Positions 44,313-55,228 of a DNA stretch of 64,000 nt are shown here, piece after piece. Position numbers and translations under genes: made by a program. This stretch comes from Melitaea cinxia. Lineage: Eukaryota; Arthropoda; Insecta; Lepidoptera; Nymphalidae. The DNA is taken from NCBI RefSeq assembly GCF_905220565.1, contig NC_059417.1, forward strand, positions 5,967,018 through 6,031,017, read 5' to 3'. Each line of letters starts with the position of its first letter. Within the stretch, counting starts at the first letter, position 1. Below the pieces are notes generated by a model. That model was not told where the DNA came from, searched no databases, and saw only the letters and a program-made list of their open reading frames with translations.

Positions 44313-44977
44313 TCTTAATAGAGAGAGAGAATAAATTCATTGAAGGATTTGAAAAAAAAGATATTGGCAATGATGAAATAAAAATATATGACAATATTCC
44401 ATATTTATCTGTTCATTTCGAGCCGGTCAGGATATAAGTGTCCGTTTCAAAGCGTGCTTTTTAAGGACAATTCCCACGTTCGATTCCAAACCGATGTCGT
44501 ACCTTTTATAAACGACCGTAGATACAATTGTTGAAAACTTGGATTGCAACCACCGTGGGCGTTTTGTGATTCCATTGTGACAATACACGCCATAATTTAT
44601 GTTGAGAATATTTTTATTATGTATTTATGGCTTTTTATTTATTATTCAATAAGGTTCAAATTATATCATAATTTAATAAATAAGTTACGATTGTAATGAA
44701 TGTCTCGTAAATTAAACAAATTGTTACTTACTTCAATAATAAGTAAAAGTTGTATTACAGATAATATAAATTTGAATTTTTATAGTGTATATTTTCAGTA
44801 TCATTGTCTATTACATTTGTTAACTATTTATCATTAATTAAATAGTTTTTCTTTCCTTTTAATTTTTAGTTTTACTTTTGATTTATAAAAAAAATCTAAC
44901 ATTTAAGCAAACAGTTAACTTAAAAGTTAAGATTTTCATGTCTTCAAGGATATATATATAAAACAAAACTGCATTTT

Positions 44978-45232
44978 TAAGCGACTTCAAAAAAAGGAGG
45001 AATCTTCTCAATTTGTATTTTGTTTTCTGTTATCTCAGAACTTCTTAGGTACTGGATGTCGATGATACTTTCTAATCGAAAGGTGATTGCTTGTCATGTG
45101 GTCCCATTTAAATTTAATTGAGATCTGACAAGTATTTTTTGAGTTATCTTTAATAATGCGTATTTACTTGACTATTTATATGACTGGTTGATGTAATTGA
45201 AATCCGTTTGTTTTTTCGTTTGCAAGCAAACA
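44978..45232 (+). repeat. family C repeat, internally deleted
   Basis: AAGCGACTTCAAAAAAAGGAGG at the start and TAATTGAAATCCGTTTG with GCAAGCAAACACAATAAT at the end. The central part is shortened. Confidence 0.65.
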
Positions 45233-46006
45233 CAATAATTTTCTATGAATGATGACGTCTTTTTTAGGAATCAGTCATGGTCTTATATTATTATTACCAG
45301 GCATATTTAATATAGGACTTGTTAGAGACTAATTAACCACTAAGCTTACTGGTCAGGCATTACGTGTTTTAATCTAAAACTATCATATTATTATTATTAT
45401 TTTTTAAATTAACGTTATTTCTTTTTTTTTTTAGTACCCAAAAAATTGTCTGTTTAAGTTTCGGAGCTTTACATGTAAAGAGGAATATATATCGTGTTCA
45501 AAATTACGTTCTTTAATTTCATAACAAGTGTCCTTTCCAATTGCTCTTTATAATTCACAGTTAAGTTGAAGCTAAAGTACGCAATAGTGACGTAAAGCCT
45601 TCACGTAAAAGACACAGCCCATATATCAGCTGAGCCCGACATTAACAAGTTAACATTTAATGAAGTTCGTGATTTCACATTGGGTGTCGCAGTCACTTGG
45701 ACATGCTAGCCGTTAAATTAAACGTCTGATTTAGCTACATGACAACGACATAATTATAAATTGCTGAAGTAACATCAGCGTAGCGCTAAAATTTGCGAAA
45801 TAGTACATCTTCCGTTTCTGGTTTTATGTGGTACCTGTTTATTGGTACATAATGTATAATTTTAGAAAGTCCTTATTATGTGATTACTCTTGGGCATGCA
45901 TTTTAAAGTGATTGCAATGATTCTTTTATTGACGATTTGTTTAGAACTAATAAATCTTTACTAACACTATATAGCTACTGTTTGTGTAAAATTATCTGTC
46001 TGTTTG
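45233..46006. other. AT-rich DNA, no feature seen
   Basis: Nothing recognised. Confidence 0.4.
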
Positions 46007-46084
46007 TGGTGGATTAAGTTCCAATCCTTCTTCTACATGGCAGAAGGTGTCTATGCTCAGCAGTGAGATGTTGCAGACTGAATT
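46007..46084 (+). repeat. SINE S2 3' fragment
   Basis: GTGGTGGATTAAGTTCCAAT, CTTCTTCTACATGGCAGAAG and CAGCAGTGAGATGTTGCAG match the S2 tail. Head missing. Confidence 0.65.
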
Positions 46085-46972
46085 GCTGTTATTGTTGTTT
46101 AATAAAAAAGATTCTAGACTAATAACCATCACGTTACGAGTTATTGGGACGAAGTAGCGTACTTCAAAGTAAATGTTTCTATTCGAATCTTATAATCATT
46201 ATGGTCAAAATTCACTAATACTGTTAATTCAGTATGCTACAAGTAACATTAGCCCTACGAATTACCATTCAACTTACTGACCGTAATTTTAGACGCAAAA
46301 CGCCCAAATGAAATAAAATGAAAAAAATTATTTCGCCACAAGGTTTTTACCACATTTAATGAACGTAAAAAAAAACATCTGTATTTCCAAAAACTAACAA
46401 AACAAAATGTCGGTAGCTGATAATTGTTTCATTTTAGCTTTAGGTTCATTACAAACTTAGGTAGGTAATGGATCGTATATCTCGCTAGACATCGCCTTCC
46501 TATAATAACAAAAATTGGACCGAATCGTAAAATTAATGATAAGTAAGCACAGAATCTTAGGCGTGAAGTTCAACGAAAAGTTTGTGAAACACTACATTAT
46601 ATTTTCAAGTCCCTGGCAAGTTGTAAGCGACATTTAACGACATCGCCAAGATTAACGTTCGCTACAACTACTAAAGTCTGTGAACTTTACCATAATGCCT
46701 AGCACGCTGAAATATAATTCTTGGTTACTGTTCAGTAATAATAATAAATTAAATAGACACTCACAAAGGTGTGCATATATTACGCTATGTTTTGTCGTCA
46801 ATGGTATAGTACCTAAACTGAATTAAATTTATGTCCACCTCCATTAATTTCTGTCTGTAACCATTCATTTTCGGGTGTGCTGAGAGAAATATCTTTTAGG
46901 GATAAGCACACCCATTATACGTGAATCTCAATGACAAATATATTAGCTATGTAATTCTGTACGTATAACAAT
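46085..46972. other. AT-rich DNA, no feature seen
   Basis: Nothing recognised. Confidence 0.4.
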
Positions 46973-47262
46973 TCATTACATAGTATAAAACAAATCACTT
47001 CCCGCTGTCTGTATGCTTGGAGCTTTAAAACTACGCAACGGATTTTGATGCGGTTTTCTTTAATAAACAGAGTGATTCCAAATAAAGGTTTATATGTATA
47101 ATACATGCATAATATAGTAGAGAAACACTCATAGTTTTTGAGGTTTTTAATGTGACGTCGTAAATAAACACATATTTTTTGCGCTTTCATTGCAAATATT
47201 TATTTTATATTTTATATTTAGTATCAGCATTGCACCCGTGCGAAGCCAGGGCGGGTCGCTAA
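46973..47262 (+). mobile_element. non-autonomous Helitron, complete
   Basis: TCATTACATAGTATAAAACA at the start and CCAGGGCGGGTCGCTAA at the end, followed by T. CTAA fits the CTRR rule. At 290 bp it matches the 25.2-kb copy in length. The minus-strand ORF inside is not a gene. Confidence 0.85.
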
Positions 47263-47936
47263 TTTTTAATTAAAATTAGTTTTGTCAAGAATCGTTCCAT
47301 AGTTATGCTAGTAATATTATAAGCCCAAAACTAACAAAAATAAAAAGTAGGTTTGAACAAATATTTGTTACTATTTCAAAAGCACTTAACTGCGATGTTA
47401 AATAATATACCTATAGGCTAATTTTTTACTTTATAATAGTATAGGAAATCTTAATCGAAACACAGGTAAGACGCCAATAACAATTTATAGTATTTTACTC
47501 AAACTTCAGAAAAAGAAAATTAAACCTTACCAGATCTGGGAACACGATTTTATAAATACAAAAACGACGAATCAAAACACAAAGATAAATAAGGTTTCTT
47601 TGTATGTCTCCAACATAATGTTGGTAATTTATATATTTTAACGGAGAAGTTAATGACCGCGCACATTACATTTTTGATACTTTTTGTATTCTTATGAAGT
47701 AAATTTTAAGCAAATGTAACCTTTTAATGTTACGGGAATTATATTTGGGTATGCATGTTGCATTTCAAATAAACGCCACAGCGACATTTTCCCTAATTTA
47801 ATGCATAATTATGCTAAGAGCGGTATTAAAATGAGAAGTGTGAGGGACAGTGAGATGAATAAACATGACATAATAAGGTAAATTATAATTAAATGAAATA
47901 TACATGTAATTGCATCGTTGCATCTTTATAAAATTA
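47263..47936. other. AT-rich DNA, no feature seen
   Basis: Nothing recognised. Confidence 0.4.
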
Positions 47937-48000
47937 CTAGCCGACTCGGCAAACGTTGTCTTGCCGTTTAGAATTCAAGTGATAGATTCTATAAAACTAG
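47937..48000 (-). mobile_element. Helitron 3' end fragment
   Basis: ACTAGCCGACTCGGCAAACG followed by TTGTCTTGCCG is the reverse of a Helitron 3' end, close to that at 48374. The 5' boundary is not resolved. Confidence 0.5.
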
Positions 48001-48430
48001 AGTAATCGTCTAAATGGCCGATGCTACGTTCTGTTTTATTTCTTGTTACTGTTGATTTGATTTATATTCACTTATATTTATTATCCTGTTGTACTAGTAA
48101 TTTTCAGCGATTATCAATTTAAATAAATGATTATTTCTTATTTTACATTGTGTAATGAGCGCGTTGATCTCTACAACCTCTCACTCTCATGGACTCATAA
48201 GATTACGATCAAATCTTACGAAACGCCTGCCCGCAGACGATGGGGCGACGATGTGTTATTACATCTATTACTGCAGTTATCGCTTGCGATGTTTATTTGA
48301 TAAATACTTTACTTAATGTACTCTGCAAAAGATCTGCTCAAACCCATAACGAAATACCTTATTATAAATAAAACTAGCGGACCCGGCAGACGTTGTCCTG
48401 CCCGGAAAACAGCAACCAAATTTGATAACT

Positions 48431-48803
48431 TACATACCGATAACAGCGCCACCTACCGGGTCCAATTGAAATAAAAACTACCATATCTTCCAAGTCAGAC
48501 AAAATTACAGATGCATACAAAACTTGATGAGAATTGGTTCAGTAGTTTCGGAGTTACATACCAATAGCAGCGCCACCTACCAGGTCCGATTGAGATAAAA
48601 ACTACCCTATCTCCCAGGTTGGACCAAAATTATAGATGCGAACAAAATTTGATAAAAATCGATTCAGTAGTTTCGGAGTTACATACCAATAGCAGCGCCA
48701 CCTATCGGGTCCAATTGAGATAAAAACTACCCTATCTCCCAAGTTGGACCAAATTACAGATGGTTAAAAAATTTGATAAAAATTGGTTCAATAGTTTCAG
48801 AGT
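48431..48803 (-). repeat. tandem array of ~124-bp units, 3 copies
   Basis: TACATACC begins at 48431, 48555 and 48680, and a diverged TATATAC follows at 48804, giving spacings of 124, 125 and 124. Each unit holds CAGCGCCACCTAC, CGATTGAGATAAAAACTACC-like text and AGTAGTTTCGGAGTTA. Confidence 0.88.
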
Positions 48804-49131
48804 TATATACATTTAAAATTGTCATTGTGAACGCCCACCGTCGTAATCCTTATTGGGGATGAGTTATCCTAAAATCCGTTCATTGATTATTTCTACATCA
48901 CATATAGGAGATTCGTAGCAAATTTGGAATCGATGGGAGCTATAGCTTAAAAACGGGAATTTTCGGGAAGAATATAATAAGTAATGTGAAATAGCTAGTT
49001 AATACCATTTTTACTGTATGTAAATTAAAATAAAATGCGGTCTTCGATTAAGATCAATTTAATCATTAATAACTTACGTAAAATGTGCCCTAATATATTA
49101 TTTAACATGAACCTTATTGAATAGCAATAAA

Positions 49132-49614
49132 GTTCAAATTGACTCTATATTTTAGTTAGAAAACGTTTTTGTGGGAAAAGAAAAGGCATGTTTTTAGGGT
49201 TTTCCTGGAAATTATTCGAATTTTTCTCGCCGTAAAAACCATTCTTGGACTTCAATGAACATTTAAAAGAAAGAATTGGTAAAATTAGTCTAGGCGTTGT
49301 TGAGTTATGCGCTTACCAACACATTTTGCGATTCATTTTTATATATAAGAGAAGATATATATAGTTATTATATATTTAGTTCAAATTGACTTTTAAGTAT
49401 TATCACAAATCTTTTGTATGGGAGTATAGAAAAGTGTTGTTTTTAGACTTTTTCAGGAAATTTTAAATTTTTTTTTTTTTAGAAATTTTCTCTCCGTAAG
49501 AACCATCCTCATACTTCAAGGAACATTTTAAAAAAAGAATTAGCGAAATCGGTCCAACCGTTCTCGAGTTTTGCGCTTAGCAACACATTTTGCGATTCAT
49601 TTTTATATATAAGA
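49132..49614 (-). repeat. two ~240-bp units
   Basis: Both units run from GTTCAAATTGACT to CATTTTGCGATTCATTTTTA followed by TATATAAG (49132-~49350 and ~49380-49614). The second is much closer to the lone unit at 53645-53879 than to its neighbour. Confidence 0.75.
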
Positions 49615-49843
49615 TTAATATACCATGTATAAAAAAATATCTAAATTTATATACGCTTTTTAAAATCAATGCCATTAAAATATTTATCAAAGTTATGCTA
49701 ATAACTTTTTTTTTAATGTTGTGGATTATTTTTGCCCGATTTATTCTTTTAACAGCCTCATTACAACGTGCTATCTCTCATAAAAAACAGAGCAATAACC
49801 ACAAATAAAAAACAATCAATCAAATGCACATCTAAACTACTCT

Positions 49844-49990
49844 AACTGAAGTAGAGCACAGCAGGAAATACCAAGAATATAGACCTTACAGAAAATCACG
49901 GCTAAATAAATAATTACTGCTTTCAAGCTGTGTTGTGTTCCTGTGATGAGTAAAGCTTGTTTGCCGACGTAGTTGTATTTAAAAAAAAAA
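49844..49990 (+). mobile_element. family B retroposon, internally deleted
   Basis: AACTGAAGTAGAGCACAGCAGG, then CTTACAGAAAATCACGGCTA, and GCTTGTTTGCCGACGTAG with a poly(A) tail. About 80 bp of the family's middle is missing. Confidence 0.65.
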
Positions 49991-51529
49991 ACCCGCTATT
50001 CCGAGGTATATCTAGTATAACTTTTCGAAACAGAATAGAAAAAGCAATTACTTTATTGGAAATTTAACAGTAATTTGAAAATGTAATACTGACAACACGA
50101 TTATATCCTTTAAAAAAATAAAAATAAAATAAACATTGATAAATTGGTAAAAAGAAATAAAATATCGCAACAGAATTTACAACCGCTACAAATGTCTTAA
50201 TTACAAGTAACAAGAATAACAAAGAGTCGCCAACTGAGGCCGTAAACAAATACTAAATTTTGACACGTAATTTATCGGATACCTACTTAATGTTAATTCA
50301 ATACAAAGGCGTGCAATAAAAGTCTAATGGCTGTAAAGACTCGTATAGATTGGATCACATTCGAGGCATAAACAACACGTGCAGACATATAATATCAGAC
50401 ATATAAATGTATAGATATAGGTTAACTTCCAAACGTTTGCAGCGAATTGGACATTTATTTTTTGTGTTGGTTACTGCGTGGACAATTTTTGTATAAAAGA
50501 AAATAAATAAACATAGATATATTCACGACAAAAAATTACAGCAGTACCTATGAAGTTATCCGAGTCAATTAACTAAACGTACATGAAAGTAATCAACATT
50601 AACGCGTAAATTTCAATTCACTAGGGTGCAATTATATGCAATTTTGCTTATAATGGCTGACCGTCGACTTCATTTAATAACTGTGGCTTCATTGTGGTGA
50701 CATGTCAGTGACAATATCAAAACTCTCAACCAAAACTGTCAAACATAATGTAGCAACAACTATTCAATTATTTTGACGAATTTGCAATAGTAGATATGGG
50801 ATCCTGTTAATACATTTACATCCAAGCATTATAAACAAAAAATTAGGTATATGTAAGCTTATTTAAAATAGCTATACTAAGGATTTACGATTACAGTAAA
50901 ACAAGGCTTTACTTCGAGAAGCGTGGGCAGCGGATACTGAGGATAACGTAAGGAAGTTACGCAATACGACTTGATATTTGTGATAACGCAAAAATTAATA
51001 AAAAATTAATAAATTATATATCTCAGGAAAATAAAGAAATAAACTCTTTACTTTATTGTTATTTTTCCTCCAATATTAAGTATACTACTTTTTTTTTGAT
51101 AGTCCCACTACTGCTATATATATATTTTTTTGTTTCTTAAAAATATATTACGTATGTACGTAGGTATATATAAAATGTAGTTACGTTTTTGCGAGCTTCG
51201 TACCGACATTATTTTTAATTGTGCAATAAAAATATCGCGGTCATTAATGGGGGGGGGGGGGGGGTTAAAGAAACTTTATTCTCAAAAAGAACCGGATATT
51301 CACTTATGAGAACATTAAATTATGTACGGCGTGTAATTATGTGCGGCGGGACAAAGCAACAATCTCAAAAATATCTCTTTTATAAAGAGGGTATCTGTGA
51401 ATACTTTGTACTGTTGTTGACAAACTAGTTTTATTGAAATGCATAGATTGTTTAGAACTGGAAGTGGTATGAGTTAAATTATAAAAAAACTTTATATTTA
51501 TATATTTTAATTTAATTTAATCGAAATAA
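49991..51529. other. AT-rich DNA with a G16 tract
   Basis: A run of 16 G lies at 51249-51264. The 69-codon ORF at 51219-51428 includes a poly-Gly encoded by that tract and is not credible. Nothing else was recognised. Confidence 0.4.
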
Positions 51530-51644
51530 AATATAGCATATATTTTAAGTTTGACAAAGCTACATAATTATCTGTGTAAAATTTTATTAAAATCAGTCTA
51601 GTACCTACTTTTGGAGATCAACTCGAGATTTATATATATATAGA
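51530..51644 (-). mobile_element. possible Helitron 5' end
   Basis: Read on the minus strand the segment begins TCTATATATATATAAATCTC and GAGTTGATCTCC, with a flanking A. No matching 3' end was located. Confidence 0.35.
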
Positions 51645-52057
51645 TTAAGCGCTAAATGAGAAATAAAAAAAAAAGAGATTGTAAGATAAAGATTAAAGAC
51701 CGAATCCAGTTCCAATACAGACACATAGACAATAACAACGCTTCTGGGTAGAAATTTCAATAAACATAATACCTATATAGAAACGGACATTGTAATTGGC
51801 AGTGCCTTATTTATAGCCGATATACCAACTATAAATTTTGAATCGTAAAAATAACAGTTTTATTTAACGATAATCTCAGTACTTTACAGCAGAGACAAAA
51901 GTTAAAAATTTATAATACGATATTTATTACAGACTATCTTTATATACGATGGTTTTAAATAAAAATTAAGAGTTATGGTTTCATTAAAATTTTATAGTAC
52001 TATGGTGTAATGAAGTGTGATTCGAAATTATTCATGATAATTTATGACTTCAAAAAT
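51645..52057. other. AT-rich DNA, no feature seen
   Basis: Nothing recognised. Confidence 0.4.
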
Positions 52058-52290
52058 AAAGTGTGCTTTAGACCTCACGACTCAAGTAAAACTTCTGCAC
52101 AATAAGCCTGCATTGCGTTTTAGATATACAAACGTACTGGCTATGAGAGAAAGAAAGAAAAAAATCTGTGCTCACACCTCTCTCTCTTGCTCCGTCGGCC
52201 GCGCCCGAATACACTTTTCGAAACGCTCTTGTCACGCATTCACCAGCTTACTTCTCAAGTCAAGCGTGCGTAAAGAAGATTAACTCCAAA
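52058..52290 (+). mobile_element. TIR-like repeat family E, copy 1
   Basis: GTGTGCTTTAGACCTCACGA, TCAAGTAAAACTTC, CACCTCTCTCTCTTGC and GCGTGCGTAAAGAAGATTAA recur ~250 bp downstream. Near-terminal TCAAGTAAAACTTCT and AGAAGATTAACTCCA are imperfect inverted repeats. The ORF inside is spurious. Confidence 0.6.
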
Positions 52291-52312
52291 AATTTAATTT
52301 AAGAAACAAAAA

Positions 52313-52562
52313 AACGAGTGTGCCTTAGACCACACGACTGAAGTTAAACTTTTTTAGCTCCATGTGCTCGCACCTCTCTCTCTTGCCCCTACATATATGC
52401 CTAGTTAGTATACGAATCGTAACTCTCTTTCTATCGTCACTAACTTATATCTCCCTCTCAACTTGTTCGCCTCGCCCGATCGCACTTTTCGCAACGCTCT
52501 CGTCACGCACCCACCAGCTTACTCCCCCAGTCAAGCATGCGTAAAGAAGTTTTACTTCAAAA
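52313..52562 (+). mobile_element. TIR-like repeat family E, copy 2
   Basis: GAGTGTGCCTTAGACCACAC starts the copy. TGAAGTTAAACTT (52339-52351) and AAGTTTTACTTCA (52547-52559) are imperfect inverted repeats (12 of 13 pair). Together with copy 1 it forms a direct pair. Shortened relatives lie at 5.9 and 60.8 kb. Confidence 0.65.
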
Positions 52563-52679
52563 TACGTATGGATCTATCTAAAGAAAGACTCAGCAGATAT
52601 CGTTATAAAAAACGCAATTGCAAAAAATACGACAAATTTTTAAAGTCTTAACTTATACGCGTATGAAATATGTATGTGG

Positions 52680-52965
52680 TTTTTTTTTTTGTCACTAGGT
52701 CGGCAAACAAGCGTACGGCTCACCTGATGGTAAGCGATTACCATAGCTTATAGACACCTGCAACACCAGAAGCATCGCAAGCGCGTCGCCGACCCAATCC
52801 CCAATCCCCCCAGGAGCTCTGGTGACCTTACTCACCAACAGGAACACAATACTGCTTGAAAACAGTATTATTTTGCTGTGATCTTCTGTAAGGTCGAGGT
52901 ACTACCCCAGTCGGGCTGCTCCATATTTTGAGCAGGAAATTCCTGCTGTGCCCTACCTCAGTTAA
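52680..52965 (-). mobile_element. family B retroposon, best-preserved copy
   Basis: The plus strand shows the T-run (poly(A) of the minus strand), CTAGGTCGGCAAACAAGCGT, GGCTCACCTGATGGTAAGCG, CAATCCCCCCAGGAGCTCTG, AGGTCGAGGTACTACCCCAG and the end GCCCTACCTCAGTTAATGG. At ~285 bp it serves as the reference for the family. Confidence 0.8.
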
Positions 52966-53147
52966 TGGTTATGATTTTATATTAATCATTTACTAGAAGC
53001 TTAGCATTTTAACTTTGTAGAAAGATATAAGCAAATTTTTGTCAAATAAATAAAACTTCAAGAGATTTGACAAGATAAAAGCTTTAGAATTTATTTTTTC
53101 CCTTAAATAATACAGAAGTATAAACCATTAAAGATCAACGTAATATA

Positions 53148-53338
53148 TTTTTTATTAAGTGGTGTCAAACAAGCGTATGTACGGTACACCCCAGGAACTC
53201 TGGCTACCTCACTCACCACAGGAGCACTACTTGAAAGCAGTATAAACTAGCTCCACAGCAGAAGACCACTCACTCTTCTGTAAGATCGGGCTGCTTAAAA
53301 TTTTGAGAAAGATATTTCCTGCTGTGCCCTACCTCGTT
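53148..53338 (-). mobile_element. family B retroposon, second copy
   Basis: AAACAAGCGTATGTACGGTA, CAGGAACTCTGGCTACCTCA and TTCCTGCTGTGCCCTACCTC identify the family. It is diverged and shorter than its neighbour at 52.7 kb. Confidence 0.7.
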
Positions 53339-53387
53339 AGAATTTCATATACGTATAAAACTACTACATACCGAATCTTTATTGTGC

Positions 53388-53521
53388 CATATATGTATTA
53401 TTTACAAGTATGTTTATCGAAACAAGAATTTATATATATGTAGCTAAACCAGTCGGCTGTTACCTATAACACAAGCATCAAGTTGCTTACTTTAGGAATA
53501 GACGAACGTGTGTGTATTGTG

Positions 53522-53523
<2 letters not shown>
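53388..53523 (+). mobile_element. SINE S1 3' half
   Basis: GTCGGCTGTTACCTATAACA, AGCATCAAGTTGCTTACTTT and GACGAACGTGTGTGTATTGT match the S1 tail. The tRNA-like head is missing. The (TA)n tract grows directly from its 3' end. Confidence 0.75.

Positions 53524-53586
<63 letters not shown>
53524..53586. repeat. (TA)n microsatellite
   Basis: About 31 perfect TA units join the SINE tail to the Helitron end. Confidence 0.95.
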
Positions 53587-53587
<1 letters not shown>

Positions 53588-53879
53588 TAGCTGACCCGGC
53601 GAACTTCGTATCGCCTAACACAAACTTTATCGTATGGTATTAAAGTTCAAATTGACTTTTAAGTATTATCACAAATCTTTTGTATGGGAGTATAGAAAAG
53701 TGTTGTTTTTAGACTTTTTCAGGAAATTTAATTTTTTTTTTTTTTGGAATTTTTCTCTCCGTAAGAACCATCCTCGTACTTCAAGGAATATTTTTAAAAA
53801 AGAATTAGTGAAATCGGTCCAACCGTTCTCGAGTTTTGCGCTTAGCAACACATTCAGCGACTCATTTTTATATTATAGA
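53587..53879 (-). mobile_element. non-autonomous Helitron
   Basis: CTAG at 53587-53590 (plus-strand start ACTAGCTGACCCGGCGAACT) and the minus-strand 5' end TCTATAATATAAAAATGAG, with A before and T after as required. It contains one copy of the ~240-bp unit found twice at 49.1-49.6 kb. The two overlapping short ORFs here are spurious. Confidence 0.75.
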
Positions 53880-53964
53880 TTACATGCGTAATTACCGAAG
53901 ACGAAGCAACTAAATTATACAAACATACCATTAAATGAAATCGAGTTCATCCCATTGACGCACC

Positions 53965-54177
53965 TTAACAATCCGTAACAATAACAACAGTCGATATCAA
54001 AGGACCGTACATATAATTTATCAATTTCCGGGCATTTTCGTGTCTTTCGACGTAATTGGATGGAATCCACGGCGGGAGTAAAACATCGGGAGTTAGACGT
54101 ATGATCCGACTGAGGCTAAGAGCGATTCTGACTTTCGGCTCTGAATTAATTATACATTCCTCTTGATGACACTTCAA
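53965..54177 (-). CDS. short coding-like ORF, unrecognised
   Basis: The minus strand is open for 70 codons with balanced codon use and mixed composition (SEPKVRIALSLSRIIRLTPD, LLPPWIPSNYVERHENARKL), unlike chance ORFs in this window. It contains no signal peptide or recognised motif. It may be an exon or a mobile-element fossil. No splice sites are convincing. It lies in a short non-repeat island beside a Helitron. Confidence 0.3.
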   Translation of the reverse strand: MKCHQEECIINSEPKVRIALSLSRIIRLTPDVLLPPWIPSNYVERHENARKLINYMYGPLISTVVIVTDC

Positions 54178-54478
54178 TTACTGATATAAAAAAAGCTGAG
54201 TATCTAAACAGATTTTGACTATTAAACAGAATTTGAAAAGAAAAATAATCGAGTATGAAAAACTGCGCTGACGTTAAAAATCAGTTATATTTGAACATAT
54301 CCTTTGGGGTGAAGTTGTTTAGCATAATTTGGTATGTAGGAAAGTGTATCGTAAAAACAAAATATTTATTTTTTATTATTTTATCGATTGCTTACCAAAC
54401 AAATTGCATATGATTGATATGACATGGAACTAAAAGGTATATAATGTCTACCGTTAACTTAATTACCTCATCTACTTA

Positions 54479-54626
54479 CTAGCTCTGTCCCGCGGTTATA
54501 CACGCGTTAATTTGAAGAAACAAATAGTCTACAGCCTTCCTTAGTAAATGGATCCTGATCCTGTTTCAGAGATGAACTTGATAACACAAACAAACAAACT
54601 CTTCAGTTTTATAATAAAAGTATAGA
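54479..54626 (-). mobile_element. non-autonomous Helitron, 148 bp
   Basis: The plus strand starts ACTAGCTCTGTCCCGCGG and ends CAGTTTTATAATAAAAGTAT with AGAT. On the minus strand this is TCTATACTTTTATTATAAAA...CTAG. Host A and T flank it. Same family as 8.2 kb without the SINE. Confidence 0.75.
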
Positions 54627-55180
54627 TTTTATGTTACTATTGTTAGGTTGCTAAGCTAACCAATATTCCAAACGGATAAAATCCCGAGGGACGCACAGGA
54701 CCAACATAATGTGCTGAGTTTTGTTATTATTTGTTGAAACCAATTCTCCTTGCAAGTAAACGATAAACAATATATGAATATATCTTAACAATAACATAAT
54801 TAACAATTATAACTTATCAATTGTTTTAATTCATTGCACTCTGACATTCAATTGCAATTCCATTGACATGAAAGTCGCAAGGGAAAACACAATATCTCGT
54901 TTGCTACAAGACCAGACTGATTGAAAATGCATTAAAATCGATACAGTCTGTTGAAAATGATTAGATTGAAACTCAGTCTGTAATATCTGTTTTGTAAAGC
55001 AGTTTTAATTGACTATTAAATCTTTAGTTCAATGTACGTAATAAACATTAATTGTTTTGTATTCCAAGTATACTTTCAATTATATGAGTAAATAGCAATG
55101 TAAAGCTGTTATTTGTAGTAATTAAATTTAATAATGCTTTATTACACAGTAAAAGTAAATATATACAGCTATTCGCCAAC
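54627..55180. other. AT-rich DNA, no feature seen
   Basis: Nothing recognised. Confidence 0.4.
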
Positions 55181-55228
55181 CTGCAGTGGTGCAGCGTATT
55201 AGATTAAGCTTTAACCATTCCCCGCAGG
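55181..55228 (+). repeat. SINE S2 internal fragment
   Basis: CTGCAGTGGTGCAGCGTATT and GATTAAGCTTTAACC match the S2 body just before its tail. Confidence 0.45.

Larger units (their letters stand above)
48374..49614 (-). mobile_element. 1.24-kb Helitron with two internal tandem arrays
   Basis: The plus strand opens ACTAGCGGACCCGGCAGACG (CTAG at 48374-48377) and closes TTTTTATATATAAGAT, so on the minus strand it runs TCTTATATATAAA...CTAG. Flanking A (48373) and T (49615) fit an A/T insertion. Inside are ~124-bp units near the 3' end and two ~240-bp units near the 5' end. The 53.6-kb relative has one ~240-bp unit and no 124-bp array. No helicase ORF is present. Confidence 0.7.

Noticed and set aside
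51219..51428. ORF encoding a poly-glycine stretch
   Set aside because: The glycines come from a G16 homopolymer; the rest has no protein-like features.
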